From NCBI GenBank assembly GCA_016792845.1, contig JAEUKH010000001.1, positions 1 to 64,000 on the forward strand: a stretch of 64,000 nucleotides of DNA, read 5' to 3'. Position 1 is the first letter of the stretch, and each line of letters starts with the position of its first letter. A program made the position numbers and the translations under genes. Below are positions 40,988 to 49,516 of the stretch, piece by piece. The stretch comes from Myxococcales bacterium (GTDB taxonomy: Bacteria > Myxococcota_A > Polyangia > Polyangiales > Ga0077539). The notes beneath the pieces were generated by a model. The model was not told where the DNA came from. It did not search any database and worked only from the letters and a program-made list of their open reading frames with translations.

Positions 40988-41484
40988 TCGGTGAGCCCGA
41001 GCACCCGGCCCTGGGTGCGCGACTGCTCGACGGCGACCTTGAGCTGCTCGAAGAGGGCGCGCCCGTCGGCGAGGCCCCAAAGCACCACCTCGGGGGTCGA
41101 CGCGTCGTGACCGAGCACCTTGACCCGGGCGAGGCCGAGCACCCGCTCGCCGAGCGACTGCTCGAAGGTCACGTCGCGCACGCGCCACATCTGCATCGAC
41201 TCGATGCGCTTGGTGAGGAGGCCCTGCTCGATGTCGAGGGTCTTCGAGGTCACCCGGTATCGGGTGCCGCGGCGGCGGAGCTCGCCTACCGCCCACAGCC
41301 ACAGCGACACCGCGAGGAGCAGCCCCGCGGCGATGAGGTTCGCCGGCGGCGGCGCCATCGCGCCCGCGACGCCCGCGCCCGCGAAGAGCAACGCGGCGAA
41401 GAGGTAGCGAGAGAAGAAGGCCCGCCACGAAGGGGCACCCTCGTAGAGAAGGTCAGGCGGGAGGCTCGGGCTTTCGGTGGTCAT
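40984..41484 (-). CDS. PH-domain (bPH2/DUF304-like) membrane protein
   Basis: The 166-aa protein has two close hydrophobic helices (about 27-65, LFAALLFAGAGVAGA and LIAAGLLLAVSLWLWAV) followed by a beta-rich bacterial PH domain (RYRVTSKTLDIEQGLLTKRIESMQ, IVLWG-type strands). Similar proteins sit in the membrane, often in pairs; the function is unknown. ATG 41484 is preferred over 41505. Confidence 0.75.
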   Translation of the reverse strand: MTTESPSLPPDLLYEGAPSWRAFFSRYLFAALLFAGAGVAGAMAPPPANLIAAGLLLAVSLWLWAVGELRRRGTRYRVTSKTLDIEQGLLTKRIESMQMWRVRDVTFEQSLGERVLGLARVKVLGHDASTPEVVLWGLADGRALFEQLKVAVEQSRTQGRVLGLTE

Positions 41485-41526
41485 CGCGGCCCGAGTGTAA
41501 AGCACACCCGCCCGGGCCGCGCGAGA

Positions 41527-41961
41527 TCATGCCGACGGTTGCGGGCGCACCACCAAGACCGTGCGGTCGGCGTTGTTGACCACCCGCGCCGAGGTCGTGC
41601 CGAGCAGCCCGTCGAGGAACTTGTGCCCGTGCGCGCCGATCACAATCAGCGACGACTTCTCGCGCCGCGCCACGTCGCAGACGACCCGCCAGGCCGTGCC
41701 GATCTCGACCACCTTGGCGGCCAGAAGCTCGGCGGGCACCTTCTCGGCCAGCGCGTCGAGCTCGCGGCTGGCGGCCTCGACGAGGAGCCCCGACACCGCG
41801 TCGGGCGACATCGCGTAGGCCTCGAGCGGGAGCTCGACCGGGATGCCCACCGCCCGCAGCAGCACGATCTTCGCGCCCACGAGCGGCGCGAGGCCCACCG
41901 CCTGCGCGATCACGAGGTCGGCCACCGGAGAAGAATCAACCGCGACGAGGATGGTGTTCAT
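41527..41961 (-). CDS. Universal stress protein (UspA family)
   Basis: The 144-aa protein has the USP fold signatures: VAVDSSPVADL at the N-terminus and VIGAHGHKFLDGLLGTTS near 112-129, the G-x2-G-x9-G(S/T) nucleotide loop of ATP-binding members. ATG 41961 is chosen over an upstream in-frame start. It lies at the start of a leftward run that includes the PH-domain gene, 42 nt downstream. Confidence 0.9.
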   Translation of the reverse strand: MNTILVAVDSSPVADLVIAQAVGLAPLVGAKIVLLRAVGIPVELPLEAYAMSPDAVSGLLVEAASRELDALAEKVPAELLAAKVVEIGTAWRVVCDVARREKSSLIVIGAHGHKFLDGLLGTTSARVVNNADRTVLVVRPQPSA

Positions 41962-42114
41962 ACACAAGACCCACAACGTAGAGAGTGAAGGTGCGCGTCG
42001 AGGTGACGCGCCCCGAGCGAGAGCACGGGTTGTGCCCGCTGTGCAAGCGAAGTGTCAGAGGTCGCGCGAAGGAGGCGAGGGCGCAGCGCTTGCGCGAGGG
42101 CGCCGCGTGGGGGA

Positions 42115-45018
42115 TTACGAGGCGGCGTCGGTGGCGAGCCGTGCGTAGGCTCGCTCGATCAGCGTCGCGACGTTCTCGTGGTCGAACGACTCGCCCGCAC
42201 GGATTGCAGCGGCCAGCGCACGGGCTGCGCGCTCTTCGCGCACGTACCGCAGGGCGGTGGCGCCGAGTTGGGCGGCGTCGAGGGAGCCCACCCAGTCGAG
42301 GCCCTCGCGGTACACGAGCCGGGCGGCGAGCGATTTGGCCACGATGCTGCGGGCGTAGGCCGCGGGGAGCCGGGCGTCGATGCGGTCGCCGGCGACCGAG
42401 AGCAGGGTCGGGGTCATGTGCTCGCGCACGATGCTCGCGGCGAGGGCGCGGTCGTCGTCGTGGAGGCTCTCGAGGGCGCTGCCGATGGCGTCGGCGGCGC
42501 GGTTCATCTCGCGCGAGAGGCGCACCGAGAGCGAGGGCAGGTCGGCGCCCCCGTTGTGCTTGCGCTCGCGGAAGAGCAGCTCGGCCTCGCGCCGCGCGAG
42601 GTCGCGCAGGCGGCTCACCACTTCGCTCACGAACTGCTTCTTGTGCGCGAGAAACTCGGCCTCGCTCAAGAGGTGCGCGGCCACGATCTCGAAGCTCGAA
42701 CAGATCACGCCGCACTTGTTCGCCGAGCTGTCTTTCACCACCAAGACGCCCTTCTCACCGAGCCGCTTGCGCGCCTCTGCGGTGAGAAAGAGGTTCGCGC
42801 CCTCGACGATGACCTTCGAGCTCGGGCGACCGTCGGCGAGCAGGTACTCTTGCCAGTTGAGGTCGTTGAGGGTCTGCGGGCGACCGCCCGAGGGCACGAA
42901 GGCGTCGGCTTCGACGCGGTTGTGCAGGGTGTTACGGAGCCGCGCCCCGTCGGGCTCGTTGACCGTGGTGAGGCGCCCGCGGGGGCCGAGTTTGGCGCGG
43001 TCATACCCGCTGACGGCTTCGCTCCGCGCGACGAGCCCGAGGAGCGTGTCGAGGTCGAGACCGTCGGGGTCTTCGAGGGCCCCTGAGCCGTCGGCGATGC
43101 CCACCACCCGCGCGTTCTGGCCGTACTCGCGCGCGAGGATCTTGATCATGTTGCCGGCGACGTCGCCGTCGGGGCCGCCGGTGAGCTTCACCGTGAAGGG
43201 CTGGGTGCGCGGGTCGATGCCCACCGCCCGCAGCGCCACATCGAGGAAGACCGTGACCCCTTCGGAGGTGACCCCGAACTCCTTGTGGTTGATGCCCGCG
43301 CCCGGCTTCGAGCTCATGAACGCGCCCGAGAGCGGGTGACCGCGGCGCGCCGCCCGCGCCACCACCCACTCGATCAGCTCGGGGGTGATGTTCTCATCGG
43401 GGCCGAGGTAGAGCGTCTCGGGGCGGCCGTACCGATCGACCACGCGGTCGCCCACGGTGCCCACCAGGAGGTCGAGCAGCCCGTCGGCGAAGCCCTTGAA
43501 CGCGCGGGTCACCGAGACGTCGGGCGAGGCCACGATGACGGCCTTGGCGCCGCCCTCGGGGATGTCTTTGTTCTTCAGCTGCTGGGCGTGCGCGAGGCCG
43601 TACACCTCGTCGTAGAGGCGGTCGATCTCGCGGCCCATGGCCGCTGCCGAGGCGGGCTTGACGACCCTGACGCCGCCCCGCGCAATATCGCGGAACCGCA
43701 GGTGAAACCCGTCAAAACCCTGCCCGTGCACGAAGAAGAGGCCGAAGGGGCGGTCGGTGAAATCGGCGCGCTCGATGAGGCTCGGGTCGAGGCGGAGGGC
43801 GAGGCCGTAGCGCTGCGCGAGGTGGAGGTTGGTGCGCAGCGTCTTCTCGACCGCCGTGAGGCAGGTGTCGAGCACCCGGCGCGCGTCGTCGCTGTCGGCG
43901 CCGCGGGTGATGGCCTCGCGGAGCTCGTCGGCGCGGGCCGCGTCCCGCGCGTCGGTGAGGGGCGCGGCGGGGTTGCTGCGGTCGTAGAGATAGTCTGCGA
44001 TGCGGGCCGCGAGGGCGCCGTGACGGTGCACCGCGGCGAGCACGCGCTCGCGCGAGAAGGCGTAGGGGTTGATCTTGACAAGGCACTGGTGTGCGAGGCT
44101 CGCGAGGGCCGAGGCGATTTCGCAGCGCACGAGGCCGAGGGTGGGCTCCTGGCGGTCGAGGGCGACGGCCTGGTCGCTCACCCACTTCATGCGCGCGAGC
44201 TCGGGGGCGAGGCGCTGCCAGAGCGCGCCGTTGGGGTCGATGGCGCCTTCGGGGGCCCGCACGATGAACGTGAAGCTCGTGACGAAGCCGTTGCCCGAGT
44301 CGTTGTGCACGTCGAGAAAGGCGCGCAAAATGTTGATGCTGCGCACCCCGAGGAGCACCGCGGTGCGCTCGAACATGCGGCGCGGGGTGGCGTTGCCGAC
44401 GGTCACCACGATGCGCGAGAGCCCGGGGTCGACCTCGGGCTCGAGGTGAACGAGGGTGTCGTCGGTGCCGGCCACGGCGACGTAGCGCTGGTAGCTCCGG
44501 ACGGCGCGGAGGGGGGTCACCGCGCGCACATAGTCTGCGCTCGAATCTGCGAGAAATTGCGCCACGGCCTCGCGGTCGAGGCCCTCGCTCGCGGCGTGCT
44601 CGAGCACCGACGCGGCGCGCTCGGCGAGGGCCGGGTCGCTCGGGTCGAAGCGCGGCGCCTCGCCGATCATCACCTCGTCGATGGCGAGGTGCCCGTCGGC
44701 GCTGGTGTGCACCTTCGCTGAGCGCAGCGGCATCTCGGTCGGCACCTGCGACAGGATCTCTGCGAGTCGACCCGGGTAGTCGCGCTCTCGGAGGAAGGTG
44801 AAGCGCTGGCCGTCGCCGTGACGCAGCGTCAGGTGCAGGCTCTGGTCAGAGGCCCTCGCCGCCGCGATGGCGCGCAGGTGCGCGAGCCGCGTGGGCTCGT
44901 CGGTGTCGGCGAAGTACGCCGCCGGCATCTGCGACAGAAACCAGGGTACCAGCGCGTCGAGCGTGGCTTCAAAACCGTTGAGAATCTCTTTACGAAGACG
45001 ATCGGTCTCAGGGTTCAT
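42115..45018 (-). CDS. NAD-specific glutamate dehydrogenase, large type
   Basis: The 967-aa protein belongs to the large NAD-GDH class (about 115 kDa form), converting glutamate to 2-oxoglutarate and ammonia. The catalytic region holds FRDIARGGVRVVKP, KNKDIPEGGAKAVIV and the nucleotide-binding segment GVTVFLDVALRAVG. The long N-terminal regulatory part (about 400 residues) has no active-site motif. It is a single gene, with 150 bp before the UspA gene and 331 bp to the peroxiredoxin. Confidence 0.9.
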   Translation of the reverse strand: MNPETDRLRKEILNGFEATLDALVPWFLSQMPAAYFADTDEPTRLAHLRAIAAARASDQSLHLTLRHGDGQRFTFLRERDYPGRLAEILSQVPTEMPLRSAKVHTSADGHLAIDEVMIGEAPRFDPSDPALAERAASVLEHAASEGLDREAVAQFLADSSADYVRAVTPLRAVRSYQRYVAVAGTDDTLVHLEPEVDPGLSRIVVTVGNATPRRMFERTAVLLGVRSINILRAFLDVHNDSGNGFVTSFTFIVRAPEGAIDPNGALWQRLAPELARMKWVSDQAVALDRQEPTLGLVRCEIASALASLAHQCLVKINPYAFSRERVLAAVHRHGALAARIADYLYDRSNPAAPLTDARDAARADELREAITRGADSDDARRVLDTCLTAVEKTLRTNLHLAQRYGLALRLDPSLIERADFTDRPFGLFFVHGQGFDGFHLRFRDIARGGVRVVKPASAAAMGREIDRLYDEVYGLAHAQQLKNKDIPEGGAKAVIVASPDVSVTRAFKGFADGLLDLLVGTVGDRVVDRYGRPETLYLGPDENITPELIEWVVARAARRGHPLSGAFMSSKPGAGINHKEFGVTSEGVTVFLDVALRAVGIDPRTQPFTVKLTGGPDGDVAGNMIKILAREYGQNARVVGIADGSGALEDPDGLDLDTLLGLVARSEAVSGYDRAKLGPRGRLTTVNEPDGARLRNTLHNRVEADAFVPSGGRPQTLNDLNWQEYLLADGRPSSKVIVEGANLFLTAEARKRLGEKGVLVVKDSSANKCGVICSSFEIVAAHLLSEAEFLAHKKQFVSEVVSRLRDLARREAELLFRERKHNGGADLPSLSVRLSREMNRAADAIGSALESLHDDDRALAASIVREHMTPTLLSVAGDRIDARLPAAYARSIVAKSLAARLVYREGLDWVGSLDAAQLGATALRYVREERAARALAAAIRAGESFDHENVATLIERAYARLATDAAS

Positions 45019-45349
45019 GGCGCCGCCCCTCTACCACAGGGCGTCGGCGCCGCGGGTGCGTCAACGTGCTTTGCAGCGCGTCATTCGACGACGTCGCGCG
45101 GCAAAGCGAGGGCCCCACGGCGGGGCGCCCTTCGTCGCCTCGAAACCCGACCGCCGGGTCGAGCCATCGTCACAGCTTGACGCGGGCTCGCGGTGTGAAG
45201 AAATCACCGCCCCGGTGATGCGGTCGCGCGGTGTGCGGCCCGTGACGGGTTCGGCCGACGCGCGGCGGCAGTGTGTTCGATGGGTACGATGCGGCGGTGC
45301 GGCAGCCGATGGGGGCTGCGCGGGCCGCCGATGAGGGGCATTGAGGGCG
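45019..45349. other. 331-bp intergenic region with inverted repeat
   Basis: The region lies between the divergent GDH and peroxiredoxin starts. It holds a 7-bp inverted repeat with 3-bp spacer, ATCACCG-CCC-CGGTGAT at 45203-45219, which could be an operator, and a weak TTGACG box near 45178. No gene seen. Confidence 0.45.
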
Positions 45350-45874
45350 ATGTTGAACGTAGGCGATCTCGCACCTGATTTTTCACTCCCGAGCGATCGC
45401 GGCGACGCGGTGAGCCTCGGTTCGCGCAAGGGCAGGGTGACGGTGCTGTATTTCTACCCGAAGGACGACACCCCCGGGTGCACCGTCGAGGCCCAAGACT
45501 TTACGCGGCTTGCGCCGGCCTTCGCGGCGCTCGGGGTCGAGGTCTTCGGGGTGTCAAAAGACAGCGTGGCGCGGCACTGTCGTTTTCGCGACAAGTACGG
45601 GCTCGGGGTGGCGTTGCTCAGCGACGAGACCCTCGCGGTTCAGCGCGCGTACGGGGCCTACGGTGAGAAGACGCTCTACGGCAAGAAGATCGAGGGCACG
45701 CTGCGGTCGACCTTCGTGATCGACGCCGAGGGGCGCATCGCGGCCAGATGGAGCCCCGTCAAGGTGCCCGGCCACGCGGCGGCGGTGCTCGCGTCGCTCA
45801 CGAAGGGCGAACCGAGCGAGGCGCCCGCGGCGGCGCCCAAGAGGCGCGCCCGGGCTCAGAAGAGCGAGCCCTGA
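45350..45874 (+). CDS. bcp: Peroxiredoxin, Bcp/PrxQ family
   Basis: The 174-aa protein reduces hydroperoxides with peroxidatic Cys44 in DDTPGCTVEA. Cys77 (ARHCRFR) is spaced as the resolving cysteine of PrxQ forms with the second Cys in helix 3. The C-terminus is an Ala/Lys/Arg-rich tail beyond the usual 155-residue length. ATG 45350 has GAGGG upstream and is preferred over TTG 45341. Its last 19 bp overlap the end of the convergent radical SAM gene. Confidence 0.9.
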   Translation: MLNVGDLAPDFSLPSDRGDAVSLGSRKGRVTVLYFYPKDDTPGCTVEAQDFTRLAPAFAALGVEVFGVSKDSVARHCRFRDKYGLGVALLSDETLAVQRAYGAYGEKTLYGKKIEGTLRSTFVIDAEGRIAARWSPVKVPGHAAAVLASLTKGEPSEAPAAAPKRRARAQKSEP

Positions 45875-46872
45875 ACGACGGGGCGGCGGAAGGTGCGGGG
45901 GGCCTCGTGCCAGGGGCGCTCGCGCTCGAATCCGAGGCGCTCGCGGGCGTTGACGAAGAGCTGTCGGGTGATCTCCCATCGGGGGCCTTCGCCCTTCATG
46001 CGGTCGCCGAAGCGGCGCTGATCGACGGCGCCGTCGCGTGACTCGGTGAGGAGCCGCAAGAGCTTCGGGCCTCGCTCGGGCCAGGCGGTGGTGACCCTGG
46101 CGCTGAAGACTTCGGCCACCTCGCCGGGGAGGCGCAAGAGGGTCATGAACGCGTCGCGGGCGCCGTGATCGCGCGCGGCTTCGAGCACCCGCACGACGTC
46201 GCTGTCGGTGAGCCCGGGAATGATGGGGCTCACGAGGACGCCAGTGCGGACCCCCGCGAGGCTGAGGGTCTTCATGGCGTCGAGGCGTCGCGCGGCGCTG
46301 CTGGCCCAGGGTTCGAGGGTCTTGAGGGTGTCTTCGTGGGTGGTCGCGAGCGAGAAGCACACCGAGGTCATTGCGCGCTCGCTGAGGGTCTTGAGCACGT
46401 CGACGTCGCGGGCCACGAGGGCGCCCTTGGTGACGATCATCACGGGGTTGTGAAACTCGGCGCAGACTTCGAGGCACTGCCGTGTGAGCCGGTAGCGGTG
46501 CTCGATGGGTTGGTAGCAGTCGGTGACCCCCGAGAACATCACCGCGTCGCCCTGCCATGAGGCCTTGAGGAAGTGCGCGCGGAGGAGCTGCGGGGCGTTC
46601 CGTTTGACTACGATTTTACGGTCAAAATCGGTGCCTGCGCCGAAGCCTAGGTACTGGTGGGTGGGGCGCGCGTAGCAGTATGCGCACGCGTGGATGCAGC
46701 CGCGGTAGGGGTTGACGCTGTGCGCGAAGGGGAGGTCGTCGCTCTGGTTGTGCGAGACGATCGAGCGGGCCTCTTCCTCGTAGATTTCGAGGCGCTGCTC
46801 GGGGGCCTCCTCGAGGTACTCGACGCGGGTGGCGAGGTAGGGGTTCGGAGGGTTGTCTTCGTGCTGTGCCAT
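45856..46872 (-). CDS. Radical SAM protein, PA0069/SPL-like family
   Basis: The 338-aa protein has the radical SAM cluster motif C59-x3-C63-x2-C66 (GCIHACAYCYAR) and the region HSVNPYRG typical of the SPL-like PA0069 family. The role of that family is unproven. The 3' end overlaps bcp convergently. It is read toward the GDH side and ends the chromosomal part before the tRNA. Confidence 0.85.
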   Translation of the reverse strand: MAQHEDNPPNPYLATRVEYLEEAPEQRLEIYEEEARSIVSHNQSDDLPFAHSVNPYRGCIHACAYCYARPTHQYLGFGAGTDFDRKIVVKRNAPQLLRAHFLKASWQGDAVMFSGVTDCYQPIEHRYRLTRQCLEVCAEFHNPVMIVTKGALVARDVDVLKTLSERAMTSVCFSLATTHEDTLKTLEPWASSAARRLDAMKTLSLAGVRTGVLVSPIIPGLTDSDVVRVLEAARDHGARDAFMTLLRLPGEVAEVFSARVTTAWPERGPKLLRLLTESRDGAVDQRRFGDRMKGEGPRWEITRQLFVNARERLGFERERPWHEAPRTFRRPVVQGSLF

Positions 46873-46892
46873 CGTGACGCTCGCGGCGAAGG

Positions 46893-46921
46893 TTGACAGA
46901 GATTGAAGGGCGAGGCAGAGA
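46893..46921 (+). promoter_or_regulatory. Possible promoter of the tRNA gene
   Basis: TTGACA at 46893-46898 is followed after 17 bp by CAGAGA (46916-46921), a poor -10, 10 bp before the tRNA. The -35 is perfect; the -10 is not convincing. Confidence 0.35.
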
Positions 46922-46930
46922 AGGCGCGCG

Positions 46931-47003
46931 GTCCTCGTAGCTCAGTGGATAGAGCAGCGGCTTCCTAAGCCGAAGGTCGCAGGTTCGATCCCTGCCGGGG
47001 ACG
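46931..47003 (+). tRNA. tRNA-Arg (anticodon CCU), prophage integration target
   Basis: The 73-nt sequence folds as a full cloverleaf: acceptor GTCCTCG/CGGGGAC, D-arm with GTAGCTCAGTGGATAGAGC, anticodon stem with loop TTCCTAA (CCT at 34-36), and T-arm GCAGG-TTCGATC-CCTGC. The 3' CCA is not encoded. The prophage integrase gene starts right inside its 3' side, so the attachment site is probably the T-arm/acceptor end. Confidence 0.95.
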
Positions 47004-48231
47004 CTGGTTTTGAAGCGGTTTCGTGATCGAGGGGGGAGGCGGCGTGGGCAATCTGAATGCCCACGGATTGCCCACGACCGAGAGCCTCCGCGACCCTCCC
47101 CGCGAGGCGGTCGGGACAGAGGTGGGCGTACCGCTCGGTGACCGACACGGAGCTGTGCCCCAGCCACTGCGCGACCTCCACGAGGGACAGAGGTGGGAGC
47201 CATGTGCCCATCGCCAGGTGTGAGGCGCAGGTGTGGCGCAGGTCGTGGAAGCGCACGCGGCGGGTGATCCCCGCACGAAGGCGGTAGCCGTTGATGGGCC
47301 CGCCTGCGCGACGCGCCGGGGCCCACCGGCCATCGTCGCGCTTGGTGCGCTGACCGCCCGTCTGACCGGGGAACACCCGCCCCGTGCGAGCACCGGGGAG
47401 CCGGGCGAGGGCGTCGAGGGCCTGTGGCAGGAGCGGCACACGGCGGACCTTGCCGCTCTTCGTGGGGCCCGCGTGGGAGGCGCGCACCGTGATTTCGGGG
47501 CGGGCTCCACCGAGGGTTACGTCCTCCCACCGTAGCGCCCACAGCTCGCCCTGGCGCAAGCCGGTGTAGACCGCGACGGTGTAGATGGCCCGCTCGGGGT
47601 CGGGGATCGTCGCGCACCTCTCGATGGCGGCGATCTCGGCTGGGGTGAGGTACGTCCACGCGTCCTCGGTGCGGCCCTGGCGCCCCTTGGGCACCTGCAC
47701 TCCGTCGGTGGGGTCGGCGTGCAGGTGCCCGGCATCCCTGGCGGCGCGCAGCACCCCGCGCAGCACCCGCAGCGCGTGCAGCACGACCTGGCGCGACAAA
47801 GGGCGCGCGGTCGGGGCGTGGGCACCGACGGGGCCGCCGCGCACGGAGGCGCGGGCGCGCGAGTCGCGCACGTCGGCGACCCATCGCACGACCTGGGCGC
47901 GAGTGATCTCGCGCACAGGGAGAGCCCCGAGGCGCGGCGCGATGTGGGTGCGCCACACCGACCGCTCCTGCGTGATGCCGCGGATGCCGTCGAGGTCGCG
48001 TCGGTCGAGCCACTGCGCGCCCCAGTCGGCGAGGGTCAGCGTCGACCCGGGCACGGCGGCGGCGCGAGAGGCGACCGTGCGCGTTGCGGCGCGGGCGACG
48101 GCGAGGGCTTCGGCCTCGGTGGGGTAGGTGCCGAGGGAGACGCGTCGGCCGCCCGGGGCGAGGATGCGGGCGCGCCACCGGCCCGAGGGGAGGGGCTCCG
48201 CGGAGCCGTCGCCGTAGGTTCGTCGGGGCAT
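46942..48231 (-). CDS. int: Phage tyrosine integrase
   Basis: The 429-aa integrase has an arm-binding N-terminus ([20 protein letters not shown]), a core-binding domain and a catalytic domain with all key motifs: Arg in [29 protein letters not shown] and the Tyr in ERYAHL. The C-terminus ([20 protein letters not shown]) is translated through the tRNA sequence on the opposite strand, which marks the phage-host junction. It is the last gene of the leftward phage operon. Confidence 0.95.
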   Translation of the reverse strand: MPRRTYGDGSAEPLPSGRWRARILAPGGRRVSLGTYPTEAEALAVARAATRTVASRAAAVPGSTLTLADWGAQWLDRRDLDGIRGITQERSVWRTHIAPRLGALPVREITRAQVVRWVADVRDSRARASVRGGPVGAHAPTARPLSRQVVLHALRVLRGVLRAARDAGHLHADPTDGVQVPKGRQGRTEDAWTYLTPAEIAAIERCATIPDPERAIYTVAVYTGLRQGELWALRWEDVTLGGARPEITVRASHAGPTKSGKVRRVPLLPQALDALARLPGARTGRVFPGQTGGQRTKRDDGRWAPARRAGGPINGYRLRAGITRRVRFHDLRHTCASHLAMGTWLPPLSLVEVAQWLGHSSVSVTERYAHLCPDRLAGRVAEALGRGQSVGIQIAHAASPLDHETASKPASPAGIEPATFGLGSRCSIH

Positions 48232-48235
48232 GGGG

Positions 48236-48472
48236 TTACCCTACACCGCGCCGCCGCAGAGCTGCCTCGGCGCGGGCGACGGCGAGCTCGTCGAGGGGGG
48301 CGGGGGCGGGGTCGGGGTGGCGGATGGGCGCCCGGCGCCGCAGAGGAGGCGTGGAGAGGCCGTCTACTGCCTCGTCGGCGAGGGCATGGGCCGCGGCGCG
48401 GACGTCGGCGGCCAGCTCGGGGCGGGCGCGCAGGAGGCGCGCGAGGATGGCTGCGGGGTCTACGAGGGGCAC
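48236..48472 (-). CDS. Small phage protein, 78 aa
   Basis: GTG 48472 has GGAGG 7 nt upstream and overlaps the end of the preceding gene. The protein ([19 protein letters not shown] at the start) is helical and Arg/Ala-rich with no recognised motif. It ends 4 bp before the integrase start, so it may be co-translated with it. The longer 99-aa frame is an unlikely N-terminal extension. Confidence 0.55.
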   Translation of the reverse strand: MPLVDPAAILARLLRARPELAADVRAAAHALADEAVDGLSTPPLRRRAPIRHPDPAPAPLDELAVARAEAALRRRGVG

Positions 48473-48657
48473 TGGGAGCCTCCGTCGTCTTCGTCGCCGA
48501 GCGACATGCCGCCCGTGGCGAACACCTCGGCCCACACACGCCCCACGACCCCGGTGCCCGGGTAGAGGTCGTCGAGCGTGTCGCCGCGCCGCGCCCCGAG
48601 GTGCTTCGCGTCGGGGTGCTCCTTTGGGGGCTTCGGACTCGCTTTGGCGAAGCTCAC
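48460..48657 (-). CDS. Small phage protein with methyltransferase-tail-like motif
   Basis: The 65-aa protein starts at GTG 48657, overlapping the stop of the regulator gene (GTGA). It contains [27 protein letters not shown]; the segment [14 protein letters not shown] resembles the DPFxGSG region of DNA methyltransferases. Too short to be an enzyme alone; it could be a fragment or an unrelated small protein. Confidence 0.5.
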   Translation of the reverse strand: MSFAKASPKPPKEHPDAKHLGARRGDTLDDLYPGTGVVGRVWAEVFATGGMSLGDEDDGGSQCPS

Positions 48658-49187
48658 GGCGCCTCCAGGTACGCGTCGAGACTGTCTGCGATCGCCGCCA
48701 TGCCCAACCGCGCGAGGGCGCGGATCTCGATCTGCCGGATGCGCTCGCGGGTGAGGTTCATGATCGCGCCCACCTCTTCGAGGGTCAGGCCGCCACGGTC
48801 GGCCACATCGAGAGAGCAAGTCTCGGGCATCTCCCCCACCTCGCGGTCGGGGAAGTTGAGCTTGATCGAGCCCGTGTGCTCGTTCACGTCGAGGTACAGG
48901 TGGTACTCGCACGACACAAACGGACACGGCCGCCCGGCCATCGGCCCGTGGAGGCAGTCGCCTCGGGTTTGCGGGCGCATCACGTCGAGGTCGGGGTAGA
49001 GCATCCGGCCGCGCTCGAGCTCGCGCTTCGAGAGCCGTCGGGGGAGGGTACTGCCGGCCTGACCCTGGCGCGTCCGCTGACCCGTGTGCCGCGAGGCTTC
49101 GGGTGTGAGCCGGGCTTCGCCGTCGATGACGGAGAAGATCATGACGGCGCGCTTGCTGAGGTCCCGCGGCTCTTCGAGGGTGCTCAC
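48654..49187 (-). CDS. Sigma-70 region 4-like DNA-binding protein
   Basis: The 177-aa protein ends with a region-4 helix-turn-helix ([20 protein letters not shown], about 136-155). In the middle is [20 protein letters not shown] with a Cys pair and His, followed by LNFPD. Region 2 is missing, so it cannot be a complete sigma factor; it may be an anti-repressor or transcription activator of the phage. The GTG and TGA overlaps on both sides bind it into the leftward operon. Confidence 0.7.
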   Translation of the reverse strand: MSTLEEPRDLSKRAVMIFSVIDGEARLTPEASRHTGQRTRQGQAGSTLPRRLSKRELERGRMLYPDLDVMRPQTRGDCLHGPMAGRPCPFVSCEYHLYLDVNEHTGSIKLNFPDREVGEMPETCSLDVADRGGLTLEEVGAIMNLTRERIRQIEIRALARLGMAAIADSLDAYLEAP

Positions 49188-49516
49188 GCCGTCACCTTCT
49201 TCGCGGGCTTGGCCTTGGCCTGAGCTGCCGCGGCCGTCGTCGCCCGGTACCGGCGCGATCCAACTACGAGCTCGAAGCGATCGCCCTGCGGCCGCACCGT
49301 GACGGGGTGAATCAAGGGCTTCGTGCGGAGGCTCTCGGTGAGCTCGGCGAGAGCCTTTGGGTCGTAGTATTTGCGCGGGTTGGTCGGGCTCTCGACGATG
49401 GCGCCGAGCGGGATGGAGCGCAGCTCGCCAGGAAGCTCACCCGTCATCGGCCTGGTCGGGGAGTCGTCCGCGTGCGCGGACGCTCCGCCATGAAGATCAA
49501 TCGTAGAGGGCACCAT
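49184..49516 (-). CDS. ParB-like nuclease-domain protein, 110 aa
   Basis: The protein has the core of a ParB/sulfiredoxin-like domain: [26 protein letters not shown] and VVGSRRYRA. Full ParB proteins are longer and carry an HTH; here only the N-terminal domain remains, so it may be a phage DNA-binding or nuclease variant. ATG 49516 overlaps the upstream stop (TGATG); the GTG 3 nt earlier is the alternative. Confidence 0.65.
   Translation of the reverse strand: MVPSTIDLHGGASAHADDSPTRPMTGELPGELRSIPLGAIVESPTNPRKYYDPKALAELTESLRTKPLIHPVTVRPQGDRFELVVGSRRYRATTAAAAQAKAKPAKKVTA

Noticed and set aside
46622..48178. 518-aa minus-strand frame near the integrase
   Set aside because: It crosses the tRNA and radical SAM gene in another frame; the integrase frame has all catalytic motifs.
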